Part shown: piece by piece, positions 51,124 through 61,694 of the stretch
Position numbering within the stretch: the stretch's first letter is position 1
How the letters are laid out: each line of letters starts with the position of its first letter
Assembly: GCA_009602725.1 (NCBI GenBank)
Contig: WELB01000072.1
Span: 111,540-175,539, forward strand
DNA from: Spirogloea muscicola
Lineage: Eukaryota > Streptophyta > Zygnematophyceae > Spirogloeales > Spirogloeaceae
Reading direction: 5' to 3'
Length of the DNA stretch: 64,000 nucleotides
Position numbers and translations under genes: made by a program
The notes under the pieces: generated by a model
Databases searched by the model: none
What the model saw: only the letters and a program-made list of their open reading frames with translations
What the model was told of the DNA's origin: nothing

Positions 51124-51886
51124 GGGGCTAGTATCGATGGCCACTCAGTCACAGCCGCGGTGAGGCCGCCGAGAATGACCATCCAGCCAGGTGAGCTGCC
51201 TGCCGCCAAAGCCCCATTGTGCAACCCCTTTTGCCGCTTCGCATGGACTGATAACATTGTTGGCTCGGCTCGGCTTGGCCCCCCTCCAAAGTGAAGGCTT
51301 GGCCTTCCCTTTTGCTTCATGTGCACTGCGGGCCTCTTCTTGCATGCTCTAATCTTTTAGTGAGCAGGCTGTCTGCCTTCGGTCCCTAGCTCTTACTCCG
51401 AGGAAGACGCGGGTGTGCATGACATAAACTGAAGGCCAAAACAGGCAGAAGCTAGTGCAGAGAATGGGGCTAAGCAAGCGAAGCCCTATCCTAAGGAGGC
51501 ACTAAGGTAATTGTGCAGAAGCCGGCTGAAGGAGGAGTTCAGTTTAGCATGCACGATTTGAGTGCATACTAGTTAGCGAGACAAGGCAGACGGCGGCTGC
51601 TTTCGAGCCGTCGCTCCTGGAGATGGCACACTGTGGCGAGAAAGCGAGCCTTCAGCAAAGCAAACCAATGCTATGCTATCACCTCAGCCCCCCAAACATA
51701 TAAGAAGGTGCGCGCTCATAAAAGAAGGAAGCGCGGCCAGATTGACTGGTGGCTGGGAAAGGCCAGCCCAAAGGAACGGACAAGGTCATAAAAGGTAGGT
51801 GCATAGGGCTCCGTTTCAGAGGCCCCAGATTTTAGGAGTAGCGATGGCATGACCCGAGAATTGGCTTGATTTGAGGAAGAAAGTGC

Positions 51887-52040
51887 TCGCCCATTGAGAA
51901 TAGGAGCTGGAAAAGCCAGCCCGAAAAGGAATGAACAGAGTACGAGAAGGGGGCCAGGGGAAGCGCTAAGAAAAACAAGCACACAGAGAAACAAAGCAGC
52001 TACGAGTCACTCAGTAACCTCTGCTAAGCAGCCGCAGGTC
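51887..52040 (+). repeat. Hairpin repeat family A, full copy
   Basis: GTGCTCGCCCATTGAGAATA, GGAGCTGG, AAAAG, CCAGCCC, then the tail ATGAACAGAGTACGAGAAGG, GGCCAGGGGAAGCGCTAAGA, AACAAGCACACAGAGAAACA, CAGCTACGAGTCACTCAGTA, CTGCTAAGCAGCCGCAGGTC. It is the most complete copy of the family and is followed by the G run with an N at 52171. Confidence 0.88.
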
Positions 52041-52454
52041 GGATTTCCCAGCTACCAGTCAATCTGGCCGCGCTTCTTCTTATTTGCAGCGGCGGCGCGC
52101 CACGCGGAGACGGGAGCCTGGACGCGGAGCCGCCACGCGGAGGGCCTTGGGGCGAGGGGGGGGGGGGGGGNAGGGGGGGGGGGTGTCTTGCGGGGGCGGC
52201 TTCGTGGCGCCCCGCCGGGAGCAGCCCACTTGTGAACGATCGGCCTGTACGTGGCACATCAATCGCCCTTCTACTGGACGAGCCTTACTTGTCACAAACC
52301 ACGCTCCGCGGCACACATTTGACGCCGTCCCCAACAATCCCCTTCGCCTTGCCTCGCCCAAGTCACGCGCCCGGCCTTCGGCGGCAGCGGCAGCGGCGGC
52401 CAAGGAGCTCGGCTGGGAGGCGCTCGAGCGCCCGCCAAGTGGGGAGGAGGCGCG

Positions 52455-53644
52455 ATGATGCGCGACGTGGAGTTCACGCTCATCTCCGGCAAGGGCCTGA
52501 AGAACGTGCGCTGGCTGCGCCGCAAGATGAGTCCGACGTGCCTGGTGGGCGTCACCACGCTGCGCGGCACCGTGGCCAACCAGGTCACGCCGCCCGCCCT
52601 GAACGGCGACGTCGACCCCGTCTGGAACTCCAAGCTCTCGTTCGCCGTCGACGAGGACTCGCTCGGCGCCCGCGGCGCTGCCATCGTCGTCAAGGTGTGC
52701 TCCCCCTGCGGCCCTCGGCCTCGGCCTCATGCCTTTCTTGCCGCTTCATCTTCGTTCACACTACTGGGTACTGCAGCAGCTCCACTTCTTCTTTGCTCAA
52801 TAAGTATAGCCAATGATGGCTTTGCCAGCCCAGGTCATCTGCTGAAGCTTGCAAGAGCCTACAGCGCGTGACACGACGCTTCCGTGGCTCACGCCGTGGC
52901 TGTCTCCATCCTTTGCAGATCTATAGCGCCAACATCCCCTCGACGATGGTGGGCATCGCGTCGGTGCGCCTCGCCGACTTTGTGTTTCAGGCGGAGCCGC
53001 ACTTCGCCGCCTACCCAGTGTACCGTCCGTCAGGCCGCGTGCACGGCTGCATCAATGTGTCTGCGAAAATCTCGCAGCCGATTGAGCAACCCAAGGAGGC
53101 TCCCTGGGGCTCGGCGGCAGCGGGCTACCCATCAACGTCCGGGCAGCCGCCAGTGGCCACGCCCTACGCAGCGCCGCAGCCGCAGTATGCAGCGTATGCA
53201 CAGCCGCAGTACGCGCCTGCACCAGCTTACCAGCAACAGTACGGCTACGGAGGAGGCGGCTACGGAGGAGGTGGCTATGGGGGTGGCGGCTATGGGGGCG
53301 GCTACGGAAGTGGCTTAGGGGGAGGTTTTGGAGGAGGATTTGGAGGAGGCGGCCGCTATGGTGGGGGTGGTTTTGGTCGGCCAGGTGGTGGATTAGGTGG
53401 CTTTGGCGGTATAGGCACTGGCCTCGCTCTTGGTGGCCTTGGAGGCCTGGTACTTGGCGAGACGCTTGGCGACCATAATGATTACAACCAGGGCTATGAT
53501 CAGGGCTACAATCAGGGCTACGATCAGGGCAACGACAATAACAATGGCAACGATTTCGGCAACAATGACTACGGTGGCGGAGGGGGTGATATGGGTGGTG
53601 GCGACTCTGGTGGTGGAGACTTTGGAGGTGGAGGAGACTTTTGA
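52455..53644 (+). CDS. SRC2: SRC2-like C2-domain protein with Gly/Tyr/Gln-rich tail
   Basis: Plant SRC2 proteins are cold-responsive calcium/lipid-binding C2 proteins. Two exons, 52455-52694 and 52919-53644, give 321 codons plus TGA; a Met at 52458 is equally possible. The C2 domain covers about residues 1-145: DVEFTLISGKGLKNVRWLRR, PTCLVGVTTLRGTVANQVTP, DVDPVWNSKLSFAVDED, TMVGIASVRLADFV, then the SRC2-type strand YPVYRPSGRVHGCINVSAKI. The tail has Pro/Gln/Tyr repeats (AAPQPQYAAYAQPQYAPAP), GYGGG repeats, a hydrophobic Gly-rich stretch (GIGTGLALGGLGGLVLGE), and an Asn/Asp/Gln-rich end (DQGYNQGYDQGNDNNNGNDF) finishing GGGGDF. A Gly-rich tail with one weakly hydrophobic stretch is typical of SRC2; this one is also prion-like in composition. 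Confidence 0.82.
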
Positions 53645-54188
53645 TGAGCTAATGAGATTTGTTTACAAATTGAAGTTGTAGTCGTTACTGGACATTCGTT
53701 CATACGCAAGCACACCTCTGGTTTGCCTCCATCATTGCAGATCTCAGTTTAGTGCAGCCACCGGTCTCAAATCAACTGAGGCTCCTGAATGATGCCGCAG
53801 CTGGAATGTCGACCCCACTCTGTACATAGGTGTAGCAGCGGGCAAGTGGCATGGTGCTTCTGCAAAGCAGCCTGCTAAATTGCAAGTACAAGTATCGAAT
53901 TGTTGACAGTAATGTTAGTCTAATGACGTTGATTCCTGGCTCGCAAGAGCTTTCCTCCCTGTCAGGCGAAGCTGGCAATATTGTTAGGCTTTTGCATATT
54001 TGAGAAGGATGATTAGAGCAACAACAAGGCTTTGTGTATCACTATATCTTTTGCATACAGCATCCAATGAAGGAAAATGAGGAAAATGCAATAATCGCAA
54101 ATCTGCATGTTAGCTCCTGAGGGGCTCACATATGTTGCAAGCCCTGATGATCTCATCAAGCTGACTGCGAGCTGGGGGCAATTGTCCT
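53645..54188. other. Intergenic between two convergent genes
   Basis: It should hold the 3' UTRs of the SRC2-like gene (+) and LSM5 (-). No repeat or RNA gene is seen. Confidence 0.6.
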
Positions 54189-55097
54189 TCACTCCGGCCC
54201 TCCACCAGGGACCAACTGGAAAAGAGATGGAGAAGTGGAGGGAGGGAAAGAGGAAGAGATGAACAGATGGGCAACACAACAGGGAATGGACGAGGGTTGG
54301 ATATGATGGGTAAGGTAAAGCGCAGAGGAAGGGGGTCCAAAAGAGGGAATGGGGGAAGGAAAAAGAGCAAGACGGTAGGCATAGCAGTGAACCACATTGG
54401 AGGAGAGCATGCGGTGAGGCCAGAGTAGAAGGCAGGAACATGGAGGATGAAGAAGAGGCAAGTTGGAGGAAAGAAGGGGAAAGGGTGGGGAGAAGAACAG
54501 CAAGAAACGGGAGGTGAGTAGGGCAAGGAGAAATGGAAGGTACAGTTAGTATTAGGACGACCACCACCGCGATGCAACTAAGACCTTGCAACTTGATATA
54601 CCTTCGGCGGGCAGCTTGCCTCGTCCTGGCAATGACTCCTCAAGGCAATGGCGGCATCTGCGCTGGCCAACAGCGACCAAGCGACGGTCCGGACTATCCA
54701 TCTACGACCAGCACTGACGTTGCCTTGCAACTGGTGGTCGGGTTCTAAAGGCTGCCCCTCCCCACCCAGCAACACGGCAGAGGCGAGCGGCGGAGAAGCG
54801 GCGCTCACGATGGCGATGTTGTTGCCGTTGAGGAGGATGGTGTCCAGCTTCGTGACGCGGCGGCCCTCGGCCGTGATCTCGCTGGGCCATCAGGAGCAAG
54901 TGGCTCAGAATTGGCTCTCGCCGGCATTGGCCTCCGCGGCGGCGACGGCGGCGGCGGCTCACGGGCGGCTCACTACTCGGTGACGTCCTCGAGGACCATG
55001 TTGACGTAGACGTCGAAGCCGCGCAGCGTGCCGACGAGCTCCTTGTCGCCCTTCATGATCACCCAGATGCGCGACCCGACGCACCGGTCGATCAGCT
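54189..55097 (-). CDS. LSM5: U6 snRNA-associated Sm-like protein LSm5, first exon missing
   Basis: Subunit of the LSm2-8 ring on U6 snRNA (splicing) and of the LSm1-7 ring (mRNA decay). Exons from the 5' side: 54974-55097, 54809-54881, 54189-54215 (TGA). The first gives [40 protein letters not shown] and E. The second gives [20 protein letters not shown] and NNIAI. The third gives LVPGGGPE. The Tyr codon is split TA|C across the intron, so the unspliced RNA reads TAG at that point. Both Sm motifs are intact and nearly identical to plant LSM5. The short N-terminal exon (about ten residues before ELID) is not seen. The second intron is about 590 bp and holds a purine-rich stretch at 54220-54530. 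Confidence 0.95.
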
Positions 55098-55748
55098 CTG
55101 CGCAAACGCGCGCGCCGCCGCCGCCGCCGCCGCCGTCAGCCCGCGCGCTACGCTGTCCAGGGTGACCCACACCAACGCCCGCCCAGTGGCACACGCTTTT
55201 CTTTCTGGGCTGGCTTTCACATCTGGCCGCCGCCTCCGGGTCTCGGCGGAGCGCCTCCTTCCCCGTATCGAGCTATTCTGACCTGCTGTTGCTCACTCGT
55301 GGGTACTGAGCTTCCCTAGTGTGATGTTGTGTTTGGTAGAGTAGTCCTTCTTCGGCATCTCTTTCTTTGGCTTTGGACATTGTCCATTCTTTTTGGGCTG
55401 GCTTTGCCAGCCCCTCTTTCTCTATGGGCGAGCCTTCTTCCTTTCTTCTCTATGGGCGAGCCCTTTCTTCATCTATACTGTGGGCGACTTTCTTCTTCTT
55501 TCTGCGCCTGGCGGTCTCGTTCCAACGCTCCCTAGCCCACGCCGTCCACACGCGAGCAGGCCGTGCTGTGGCTGCCGCCTCTCGGTCTTGGCGGAGTGCC
55601 TCTTCGTGCCGGCNTCGGCCGGGCGACGGCGCTTGCGGCGGCGGCGGCGGCGGCGACAGTGTCAGACGACGCGGCGGCGGCGGCGGCGGCGGTCGCAGCA
55701 GGCGCCATGTCGCGCTGGGCTCTGACGAGGGTCCTGTCTTGGGCGCAG
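55098..55748. other. Divergent region of LSM5 and V-ATPase G, with inserted hairpin repeats and an N
   Basis: It contains a CGG-type run (55111-55135), a hairpin family A copy inverted at 55384-55460, two related words about 350 bp apart (CTCGGCGGAGCGCCTCCTTC and CTTGGCGGAGTGCCTCTTC), an N at 55614 and a further CGG run (55636-55690). First exons of both flanking genes are missing and probably lie here. Confidence 0.6.
55384..55460 (-). repeat. Hairpin repeat family A (reverse) in a divergent promoter
   Basis: CATTCTTTTTGGGCTGGC, TTT, GCCAGCCCCTCTTTC, then TCTATGGGCGAGCC, and a partial second TCTATGGGCGAGCC 30 bp on. Confidence 0.8.
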
Positions 55749-56574
55749 CCAAGACGGCGCGGCTGCGGCAGGCCAAGGAGGAGGCGGAGAAGGAGGTGGC
55801 GGCGTACCGCGCGCAGCGCGAGGACGAGTTCAAGAAGAAGCAGTCTGAGGTGCAGCCCGAGGCTTGCCCTCCGCTCGTTGTGGCTGCTGCTGCGAGCGCA
55901 CAGCCAGAGGCAGAGCGCCCATTGGGCTGCCATCGGCAGTCGCTGATCAAGCTGTGCTTCACTGCCGACGTGCCTTGAAGTGGCCTCGTTGAGTGGCTGC
56001 CAGTCAGTCGCACCAATCGATGCTGGCCAGCGGCAGAGGTTGCTAGCCCCCGCCGGACTGGCCAGGAGCTCATGGTGGGAGCTTGACATTAGAGCGGGTG
56101 CTGGTCGGGTCCTCACACCACCGCTGCCGTTGAGCATGGTGCTGTCGCCAGACGAGCGGGGACGCGGGGAGCACGGAGGAGCGGCTGGGGCGGGAGACCG
56201 CCACGAAGATTAAGACTCTGCAGGACGAGGCGGGCTCTGTGACCGAAGAGGTGAGCACGACGAGCGAGTTACCATGTCCCAACTGCTTCCACATTTCTTC
56301 AAATGCAGTCCTTCACTAGCTCTAGTTCGTCGGTGCTATCTTATCAAAGTTCCTGCCTGCATCAAAGAGCTCAAGTTTTCCACTGAGAATGCTGTCACAA
56401 TGCAAGCTTGAGCCCCTCGTTGCAGCTGCCAAGGCTGGACTTCGAGGTACGCTTCGTCCAATCAGTCCATCTGCTGTGCCATTCGCTTGACCGTGTGCTT
56501 CGCTGGCTTGTCTCCAGGTTGTGACCATGCTTCTCAAATTTGTCACTTCCGTGAAAGGCCTGAAAGGCGCCTAA
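55749..56574 (+). CDS. VHA-G: V-type proton ATPase subunit G, first exon missing
   Basis: Peripheral-stalk subunit that pairs with subunit E as a long coiled coil and ties V1 to V0 in vacuolar and endosomal proton pumps. Exons 55749-55849, 56152-56250 and 56518-56574 (TAA) join in frame. The first gives AKTARLRQAKEEAEKEVAAY and RAQREDEFKKKQSE, the family signature. The second gives TSGDAGSTEERLGRETATKI and KTLQDEAGSVTEE. The third gives VVTMLLKFVTSVKGLKGA. The first exon (normally a GGIQQLLAAEQEAQ-type segment) is not found; it probably lies in the CGG-rich DNA near the N at 55614. The C terminus is five residues longer than the usual ending at SVK. The gene is convergent with PAG1, 490 bp apart. 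Confidence 0.9.
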
Positions 56575-57065
56575 TGAGCGGCGGCCCAAGCGCCCATGGC
56601 ACGTCCATGAGCCTGTGCTTTCGGGACAAGTGCTGGCTGGCGTCCTCGAGCTGCAAACCCGCTGGAGGTTCTGAAACGAGGACCCCAGCAGGTGGTAGAC
56701 CTTTCAGAAGTCCACAGTGCTATCACGAGACAGGCAGACAACCGTTCCTCTCATCCAAGCCATTCATGCGCAAGAATCCGCCTTGCACCATGTGCTCCTT
56801 GCGTCATGCAGCTTCTTTGGAGAACATGCCTCTATGGCAAGCATAAAGTCACCCTCTTGACACACAAAGTGCGGGCATGGTGCTGGTACTTGCACGAGGC
56901 TGAGAGTTTTCCGGGAGAACCAGCCAATTGGCCTAATCACATCGGCAGCAACAAACCAGCCAGCAATCTGCGGGCTAAAATCAGGCAGAGCAAATATTAC
57001 AAGGCAGAGAGGACTCAACAAAAGGGCACCCACAATCCGGCCTGGTAGCTCACGTGTCAGCGAGG
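56575..57065. other. Intergenic between two convergent genes
   Basis: 3' flanks of V-ATPase G (+) and PAG1 (-). No further feature is recognised. Confidence 0.6.
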
Positions 57066-59524
57066 TTAGTCGGCCTCCATGTCCTCTTCCTGAGCAGCCT
57101 TGGCAGCAGCCTCGGCCTCAGCAAGGAGGTCGGCTGGTACCTGCAAAGTCGGTTGCGCTTAGCAGGGTAAGCTCACATGGAGCAGCAACAAGCCCGCCGC
57201 ATGTTTTGTAGATGCTAGCGCCGCAGACCAGTCTGTGTCAGCAGACCTCCTCGCAGGTCTCTCAAAGGAACACATGAGGGCACTGGTAGGCTGCAATGAT
57301 TCAAAGTGCTGGCACGTCTATGCTCTTACCCGTTGGTGCTCATTTTTTGAGTCGCTGCAGATCCAACTCATTTCGAGCTCAAATGCCTTGTCCTTGGCCT
57401 CGTCGTGGATGCCGTAAATACTGCATGCGAAGCTAGGCATGCTCAGCGCAGGACAGCAGATGTAATCAAAGTTTTACACCTGGACATGCTATGCATCATT
57501 CTATTTACCAAACAGGTTCTGGCGGAGTTTACATTTTTGCAACGGCCAAGACACCCTCTCGACATGTCATCTCCGAGAGCTTTAGCTTCTCAATCTCCCT
57601 GTCACACAAGGCTCAGCTCGTGTCAGACTGGGATTCCAAAGTCTGAGTACCTACATCATGCACTTCTGAATTAGAAATTGAGTAAGGCTGTGATGTACAC
57701 AAGCCCCAGCTAATGATACAGCTCAAGACCTGCGCAAGAAACAGGCCTGCACAAAGCCACTTCAGCAAGTAGAAGCTCCACTGCTGAAGTACATGAATCA
57801 AGTGAGCTGCAATGAGATAGGGGGAAACTAACGTCTTGGCAGCCTGGCGTCCTTTCCCAATAGCTGTGCCAAAATACCGCTGCATGAAGAGAGCAGGCAA
57901 CACACTGGCTCTGATTGACTGATCTTAAATAATTTACATACATATATGCAAACCTACTGCACCTTGAGTTACGGACTCCAAGGTACTTGCTCTTTGAAGA
58001 ACGTCATAGAAAATGGTGAAAGTGACATAGTAAGGAAGTGCTTTTTAGTAGGACATCAAGAAATACTCACGTAGGAGACTCCCGTGGGCTCGATCATGTA
58101 CAGCTGGGGGCCTTCTTTGTCAACGCCACCCAAAATCACAGATGAACCAAACGGCCTGAAGCAGTCCGAGGAGCGAGTGAGGTGCACCACCATAAGCTGG
58201 ACTGCCGAGCTGACCTGTCAATGGCACAATGACCTCTTCCAATTCGAAGTCGTCATGCATGCTACTACATTTTGAGCAGAAACGGACTTGCCCATGCGGC
58301 ACTGCTGACTAACCTCATCCACCAGTAGAGAGTGCTCAAGTGCACGTAGCCAGCAACACGATCGCAGAGCACCTTGAGCGGGATGGGGTCACCATAGAAA
58401 CTGCCAAGAAATCCAGCAGACAGAAACATGCCGCCATAAAGTGATGCCCCACAGTGACTGTTTGGCAAATCCAAGACGAGTATAACCAATGGCTGGACGC
58501 TCTTCACCACAAGTGGCGTGGTCCGCATAAATCACTAAAAATAGACTGTTCATTCTGCTCGATGAGGTCGACTGTGACGGAAGAGAGTTGACTAAATGCA
58601 GACCTCTTGTAGTTGTTCGCCTCTGCGCGGGCGCGGTTGACAATCTGCCGCCCATCAGCGACCAAGCCGGCCAGCGCCTGCACCGCTCAACACGCATATT
58701 GCTCATCCCGTCAGCTCTGGTCTGCCCCATGGCCGCCACCACAAAGGCACCCAACTAGCAGCGCTACAGGCAAGTTGACCCTCTCCATGCACCATGCACT
58801 GCGTTGCGTGAGTGTGAGTCATCAGCCTCCTGAAGCAACGCCCAGCTCTGCGCGGCTTGCACATCCAGGACAGTGGCATGCTACCCCGAGGAGCACTCTG
58901 CCGCTGCTGCTGCAACGAAAGCCGTTCAAGCGGCATACGCTCCGCAGTAAGGCGGCACAGTACCAGCCCGACGTGGCGGTCGGCAGCGTGTATCCGGCGG
59001 TTGGAGCCCTCCGCGAGCATCTTGGAGATCACCAGCTTCTCGACGCCCTGAGAGCCCACGCGTGCAGGGTGTGAGGCTTAATTGGGGCCTTGATAGAAAC
59101 TATTACCAACTGGAGTTAAGGACAGCTGGTGCACACTGAACCCTAGCTGCCGCAAGTGGACAACGCTGCTGTAGCCGCGACTGCGACGACTGCGCAGCTG
59201 CACGAGGCCTAGCGCAAGTCGGGCCAAGCGTGGCGGGAGTACCATGACGACGCCATCCTTGCACCGGATGGCCACAGCCGTCCTGCGATGCAAACGAGCA
59301 GGCGAGCGCCAATTGGGTCGGTGCTGGCAGCAGCGGTGGCGCTGGCAGCGGCGGCGGCGGCGCTGGCTGCGGCCTCGACGCGAAAGCCACAGCCATGTGG
59401 GCGCAGAGGCAGCAGCTCGGCCAGAGGGCTGTCGCTCACCCGCTGTTTTCCACGGCCTTGGCGGCGTACTCGGTCTGGAAGACGCGCCCGTCGGGCGAGA
59501 AGGTGGTGACCGAAAGGTCGTACT

Positions 59525-59565
<41 letters not shown>

Positions 59566-59695
59566 TCAGACGGCGGCACGACGGCGGCGTCAGCGGCAGA
59601 GCCGCATGGGAGAGCGCGCCATGAGCGCGGCGAGGCGCAGGAGCGGCAGCCATGGCGGCGGTTGCGGCCGTCACCCCGGTGCCGATGCTGCTCAT
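57066..59695 (-). CDS. PAG1: 20S proteasome subunit alpha type-3 (alpha7)
   Basis: Outer-ring, non-catalytic subunit of the 20S proteasome. Eleven exons from the 5' side: 59675-59695, 59440-59522, 59243-59282, 58964-59047, 58604-58677, 58314-58400, 58071-58155, 57833-57879, 57533-57598, 57330-57420, 57066-57140. They total 753 bases, 250 codons plus TAA, close to the usual 249. The first exon is just MSSIGTG. Then [20 protein letters not shown] (the alpha-subunit signature), [164 protein letters not shown] and the acidic tail EEDMEAD. No residue of the fold is missing. Confidence 0.97.
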
Positions 59696-61694
59696 GGTCG
59701 CGGCAGCGGCGGCAGCGCCTCTCTCGCCGCAGGCCCACCGCCGCCGCCCGCCGCCGCCGCCGCCGCCACCAAGACCACGGCGGCCGCGAGAGCCGCCGCG
59801 AAGCGCGCCGGACTTTGCGGGGCTCCCTCGAGGTGAGAGGGGAGACTGTCTGAGGTTTGGGGTTTTCGCAATCTGGGGCTTTGGAAGGTCGTCACATTTT
59901 CTCACTTTTCGTTGTCTAGCCTCATATCTTGCAGTACTTATTGCCTGAACAATGTACTAGCCTGAATTGGCCGCCCCTTCGTACCATGCGCACTGCGCGC
60001 TCTCCTCTCTGGCGAGTCTTGCTCTCTTTGGCGACGGACTCGAGTTCCATGCTGTTCCTCCATGTAGTCACCTTGTGGCCCACTTCAGAAGAAGGTGATA
60101 GCTCAGACGTCGAAGCAGCTGCATGACGTTGTAGAGCTGATTTGCCATCCGACGTCATTCTCAAACAAAGTCGATAGGCGTTGTAAGGCGACTAACAGGG
60201 AGGTTGGTGTTGACATGTAACTCTGTACATCCTGTCCGAGCTGGCCACTGACAGCCACTGCCCCACTTGCGGTGGAGCTCTCTCGAGCCACCATCCCTCG
60301 GTGGCTCATTTGCGTCAAGCTGACATGGATGCGGAGATGGCTGCAATCGTGGATACAAGAAGTGCGTCATACATCACATGTGGTGCGAAGATATCGAGAT
60401 CACCAGCCACCTTATCCATCACTACTTTGCGGACTCAGAAAGTAGTCCTTGATCACCTGTAGTCTACGCCTTAGTGTTGTTTGCGTATGTGGAACATAGC
60501 TCTGACTGCAACTCCACACAGACTGCACAGCAAAGGTTTCTCCTCTGTCGAAGTCTGCATGTTCTCAAACATATCCAGAATCAACACTTCCTGACTAACA
60601 AGGCTTGCAGAGGGTGAAGCGCAGCTCAGATCAATTTCCTGGGGCTTCTTGAAATCAGTTTCTGAAGAGTGTTAGAAGTTGCAGGATATGATCAGGGAGG
60701 AGTTAAGATTTAGCTCAACAGTGCAGGCAAAGCTATCCATCAAATGCGAAGTTCCCGCTGGATACGTCCAGAACATCTGATGTAGGAAGGTCACAGCTTA
60801 GAAGACGCTTACAAAGTATGATGAATGAGTAGGCTCATAAATCTCACTCCCGCACATTACAAACGACGAGCCTGATTCAACTCACTTGTGCAGCTATTTC
60901 AGCATCTTTGTCAGTTTACAAATATTTGCAGGAAAAATCATCGGCAATATGCATGCATGGTTCCCGCATGGGTTGTGCTTATTTGACTCTCTGTACTCCT
61001 CGTACTGTGCTGATCTGAAATCTTGGTCTACCGGCCATTGAGGGCGTGGCGGCAAGGGCGCAGTGGGTGTGGAGGAAGAAGAGCCGATGGAAGCCCCGTC
61101 AGCTTATAAGAGAAGGCTAAACTTTGGCTAGATCCCTGCTGCCTCTCTCAGTCCACCTACAATGCTTGCTTCTGAGCACTCTTGTACTTCAGTTGCAGCA
61201 ACACGGGAGCACAATAAGTCCCCAGCATTGCGATGGAGATGGACCCTCAGCTCGCGGTGAGTCGCAATGACGAAGTGCTTTGCAAGGGAAAACAGCTCCT
61301 TGCTCTGAAGGACTGAGTCTCGAAGCAAAGCTCCGCAGACGCCCTCACGCAACGGGTCTGGGTTCCTCGTGACAGCTCCTGGCTCTTGATCAAGTGTCGT
61401 CCAGCTAGCTACCCTCTTTTGCCTCCGGTCACATTGTACATGGAGTTTACGGCAAAGTGAATAATGTATTCACCAGCGTTCCAGGCAGTCACACATTGAG
61501 GGGCATGCGCCTCTGACGTTGTTTGAAGATGCCGGCCATCCTTGCAGCTCAAGTTCTCCCAGTCAACTGGGCAACTGATCGAGCAGGGTCAGGCAGCCCG
61601 GAGCAGCTATAAGACAAGCTCAGGTTTGGACGACGTGTCTTTTCTCTACCCACAATGAACCACACTTCCCTCCCAACTGCCAATGACGTGCCAT
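59696..61694. other. Intergenic; no gene recognised
   Basis: 59696-59830 is the GC-rich 5' flank of PAG1. 59900-61694 is AT-richer and looks unique. A minus-strand frame at 61128-61352 (REGVCGALLRDSVLQSKELF...) is open but matches nothing I know. The last part should hold the 3' UTR of the next gene. Confidence 0.5.

Larger units (their letters stand above)
49056..52454. other. Intergenic, repeat-rich toward the right
   Basis: 49056-50300 looks unique with no recognisable gene; the first few hundred bases should be the CDPK 3' UTR. Hairpin cores occur near 50378 and 51759, with family B at 50903-51123 and family A at 51887-52040. A G run broken by an N lies at 52157-52184, shortly before the SRC2-like start. 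Short open frames do not resemble proteins. Confidence 0.6.

Noticed and set aside
61128-61352. Open minus-strand frame of 74 codons
   Set aside because: No recognisable domain, no supporting splice structure, and length within chance expectation.
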